Origin: Planctomycetaceae bacterium
Lineage (GTDB): Bacteria > Planctomycetota > Planctomycetia > Pirellulales > UBA1268
Assembly (NCBI GenBank): GCA_018694455.1
Contig: JABHNP010000322.1
Span: 1-8,053 of the forward strand
Reading direction: 5' to 3'
Length of the DNA: 8,053 nt
Shown: positions 6,613-8,053 of the stretch, one piece after another
Position numbering within the stretch: position 1 is the first letter of the stretch
Layout of the letters: the number at the start of each line of letters is the position of its first letter
Program-made: the position numbers and the translations under genes
The notes under the pieces: generated by a model
What the model saw: the letters and a program-made list of their open reading frames with translations, nothing else
What the model was told of the DNA's origin: nothing
Databases searched by the model: none

Positions 6613-6633
6613 TGAAGTAGAACTTCTACTTCA
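6613..6633. promoter_or_regulatory. Near-perfect palindrome upstream of the BRCT-like gene
   Basis: The arms TGAAGTAGAA and TTCTACTTCA are exact reverse complements around a single C at 6623. As RNA the sequence gives an 8-base stem with a 5-base loop. It lies 80 bases before the BRCT-like start and 52 bases before the plus-strand mini-ORF. There is no T run after it on either strand, which favours a dimeric-regulator operator or an mRNA hairpin over a terminator. The regulator is unknown. Confidence 0.45.
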
Positions 6634-6669
6634 GGATTTCAACTTTCATTAGCCATCGACAAATTTTCC

Positions 6670-6676
6670 AAGGAGG
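6670..6676 (+). promoter_or_regulatory. Strong Shine-Dalgarno of the plus-strand mini-ORF
   Basis: AAGGAGG lies 9 bases before ATG 6686. The in-frame ATG at 6677 directly abuts it, too close to be used. It is the best Shine-Dalgarno in the window and the main reason for taking the 24-codon ORF seriously. Confidence 0.55.
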
Positions 6677-6685
6677 ATGAAACCC

Positions 6686-6760
6686 ATGGACGATTGTAAG
6701 GTTCATGCCGAAAGCAAAGGCAGGTTCTTTGTTGAAGCAGACGATTGTGAGGATTGTTAA
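6686..6760 (+). CDS. Candidate 24-residue Cys-rich microprotein or truncated 4Fe-4S ferredoxin remnant
   Basis: This short ORF lies in the gap between two minus-strand genes, transcribed against both. It encodes 24 residues with CKVH at 4-7 and CEDC at 21-24, a C-x2-H-x13-C-x2-C arrangement able in principle to bind metal. The second half, KGRFFVEADDCEDC, resembles the G-[KR]-F-Y-V-D-x-x-C-I-D-C-D-x-C-R stretch of small 4Fe-4S ferredoxins as I recall them. Reading on past the TAA, the next residues are A-C-R, so a third cysteine falls at C-x2-C-x2-C spacing, but the conserved P and the rest of a ferredoxin do not follow. Either it is a decayed ferredoxin start with a stop inside the cluster motif, or a true microprotein. 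The strong Shine-Dalgarno favours translation. At this length, chance cannot be excluded. Confidence 0.35.
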   Translation: MDDCKVHAESKGRFFVEADDCEDC

Positions 6761-6795
6761 GCTTGTCGGGCCTTATTATGGCAGCGAGTGTTCAG

Positions 6796-7983
6796 TTACT
6801 GTCGTTTTCGGCGCGAGATCGCATTTATGTACTGGATCATCGCTGGTTCGAGATCATCAGGTTCACACTGAAAAGCATTTTTAAACTCATTCAGCCTCTC
6901 TTCCGGTGAGTCTAGTTCGAGTGGGCCCTTTTTGCTGAAATGTGCGATGTACGTACAGAAATCCTCTCGCCTCATTGTTGCCAGGAACGATACCAAGGCC
7001 CACGCATGAGCATAGGCAATGAGTGCCTCGTCAGGGTTGTGGAATGGTTCATCCTCAGCAATAAAACGGGAAATGAGGCCAGGTGTAAATTGTTTGAGTA
7101 TCAATTCCAGTCGGGCTTCGTTGATTGCACCAATAGATTGCCAGCCTCTGGAATTCGTCAGGTCGGGTGTTTCAAAGTATGTCGCAATTCCTTCACTCAA
7201 CCAGACAGGAGTTGGCGAGAGTCGAACGTGCAGGCCAGCATTGAACGCAAGTTGATGAGTAGCTTCGTGCACGAGTGTTGCGATAAGACTCGAAGCCTGT
7301 GGGTTTCGTAAAATTAAATTGCCAGCTGAACTAAGAGACTGCCTTGTTGTCGGATCATTCGAGTCACTTCCTGTAATATCATACGTAGTGATTTGGTTTG
7401 TCAGTTGGTTGTAATATCCGACAATGCTGTGCGAGGCATCACCAACTTCTTTGTTTGCAGCACGTTTGTAGTCATTGCGATTTGAGAAAATGATAACGAT
7501 AAGAGGATGTTCAGGCTGTTGGACTTCGAGTCCTGCTTGTGACCAGAAAGCATGAAATCCAGTAAAAAGTCGTTCGAGTAATGCTGCAGACCAACGTGCG
7601 TATCCAAGCGACGTGTTGTAACAAATCAGGTAGTGCCGAGTTGTGATGAATGAAAATCCATCAGGGAGATTGGCAATAGTTTTCTGCCCTAATTGTTTTG
7701 GAGTGAGCGGATTTATTTCACGGAGTGTCGATTGCTGAGTGATACTCTCACCAGAAACGATATGAAGCGTTTGTTGGTCATCCTCCAGAAGGAGACTGCC
7801 ATCCAGAGCTTCTACGAGCAGTTTTCCACGGAGTTTTTTTGTGGTGCCTTGAGGAGTCTGGTGAGAGACCTCGATTGCTTGGGAAGGTTTTAGTTTTACG
7901 AGAGGTGGCGATGCTTGTGCAGGTAACCCGAGGGTCGTGCCTAAAACCACCACGAAGGAGATATAAAAATAGCGTGTGCCCAT
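6796..7983 (-). CDS. Secreted DUF1570-type putative zinc metalloprotease
   Basis: This is a predicted exported protein of 395 residues. MGTRYFYISFVVVLGTTLGL then PAQAS form a signal peptide, with likely cleavage after A24 or S25. After an N-terminal region with few recognisable features (26-105), the conserved part begins at NLPDGFSFITTRHYLICYNT. The zinc site is clear: HEATH at 239-243 (H239, E240, H243) in TLVHEATHQLAFN, and E264 in WLSEGIATYFE as the likely third ligand, a gluzincin-like HExxH...E layout. YAHAWALVSFL (324-334) is typical of DUF1570 proteins, which are frequent in planctomycetes. Peptidase activity is inferred from the motif; the substrate is unknown. Start 7983 is supported by the signal peptide although no clear Shine-Dalgarno precedes it. 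A long palindrome lies 20 bases upstream of the start. It is followed by the 262-base gap before the BRCT-like gene, so co-transcription is uncertain. Confidence 0.87.
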   Translation of the reverse strand: MGTRYFYISFVVVLGTTLGLPAQASPPLVKLKPSQAIEVSHQTPQGTTKKLRGKLLVEALDGSLLLEDDQQTLHIVSGESITQQSTLREINPLTPKQLGQKTIANLPDGFSFITTRHYLICYNTSLGYARWSAALLERLFTGFHAFWSQAGLEVQQPEHPLIVIIFSNRNDYKRAANKEVGDASHSIVGYYNQLTNQITTYDITGSDSNDPTTRQSLSSAGNLILRNPQASSLIATLVHEATHQLAFNAGLHVRLSPTPVWLSEGIATYFETPDLTNSRGWQSIGAINEARLELILKQFTPGLISRFIAEDEPFHNPDEALIAYAHAWALVSFLATMRREDFCTYIAHFSKKGPLELDSPEERLNEFKNAFQCEPDDLEPAMIQYINAISRRKRQ

Positions 7984-8003
7984 AAGCTGGTTGTTCGATC
8001 TTG

Positions 8004-8026
8004 GAGTGGAAAAGACTTTTCCACTC
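8004..8026. promoter_or_regulatory. Palindrome just upstream of the DUF1570 gene
   Basis: The arms GAGTGGAAAAG and CTTTTCCACTC are exact reverse complements around a single A at 8015. The palindrome ends 20 bases before the ATG of the minus-strand DUF1570 gene. No T run follows on the minus strand. It could be an operator for a dimeric regulator, a 5' mRNA hairpin, or the end of a gene beyond the window edge. Confidence 0.45.
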
Positions 8027-8053
8027 TAACGTATGTACACCTCGGTCTCCGAT

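Noticed and set aside
6758..6760. Recoded stop (selenocysteine-like) restoring the third cysteine of the mini-ORF
   Set aside because: The stop is TAA, not TGA, and the codons after it do not continue as a ferredoxin.
6940..7311. 123-codon plus-strand open frame opposite the DUF1570 gene
   Set aside because: It runs antisense to the HExxH-encoding region, and its composition is unlike a real protein.

Overview
The window reads like part of a planctomycete chromosome, probably a marine Pirellulaceae-like bacterium of moderate GC. The evidence is family content, not a taxonomic marker: a secreted DUF1080 plus ThuA-like protein, a secreted DUF1570 HExxH protein, a membrane-anchored coiled-coil protein of the kind common there, a 2Fe-2S ferredoxin with a conserved tail, and several genes without a Shine-Dalgarno sequence. 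The assignment is inference.

Left part, plus strand (1-2831): a compact run of four genes with gaps of 12 to 17 bases. It holds the 3' end of one ABC-2 permease, a second complete ABC-2 permease of the DUF990-like pair, a UbiA-superfamily membrane prenyltransferase that most resembles EboC, and an AP-endonuclease-2-type TIM-barrel isomerase/epimerase. The spacing suggests one operon. A membrane prenyltransferase, a TIM-barrel enzyme and a paired exporter together suggest that a small molecule is made or modified and moved across the membrane, as proposed for ebo clusters. The ATPase and other ebo genes, if present, lie outside the window.

Right part, minus strand (2921-7983): four genes read leftwards in the order DUF1570 putative metalloprotease, TM-coiled-coil-BRCT-like protein, DUF1080-ThuA secreted protein, 2Fe-2S ferredoxin. 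Gaps are 262, 157 and 84 bases, so they may be separate or loosely linked units. The two halves converge at 2832-2920.

The 262-base gap at 6534-6795 is the richest non-coding stretch. It contains a perfect 14-base tandem duplication, a near-perfect palindrome with 10-base arms, and a plus-strand 24-codon ORF with a strong Shine-Dalgarno. That ORF has CxxH and CxxC pairs and resembles the N-terminal part of a small 4Fe-4S ferredoxin cut off inside its cluster motif. A second palindrome with 11-base arms lies just upstream of the DUF1570 gene.

The most notable items are the apparently extracytoplasmic BRCT-like domain with a run of eight G inside its coding sequence, the exporter/EboC-like/TIM-barrel operon, and the cysteine-rich mini-ORF. 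No tRNA, rRNA, CRISPR array, insertion sequence or integrase was seen.
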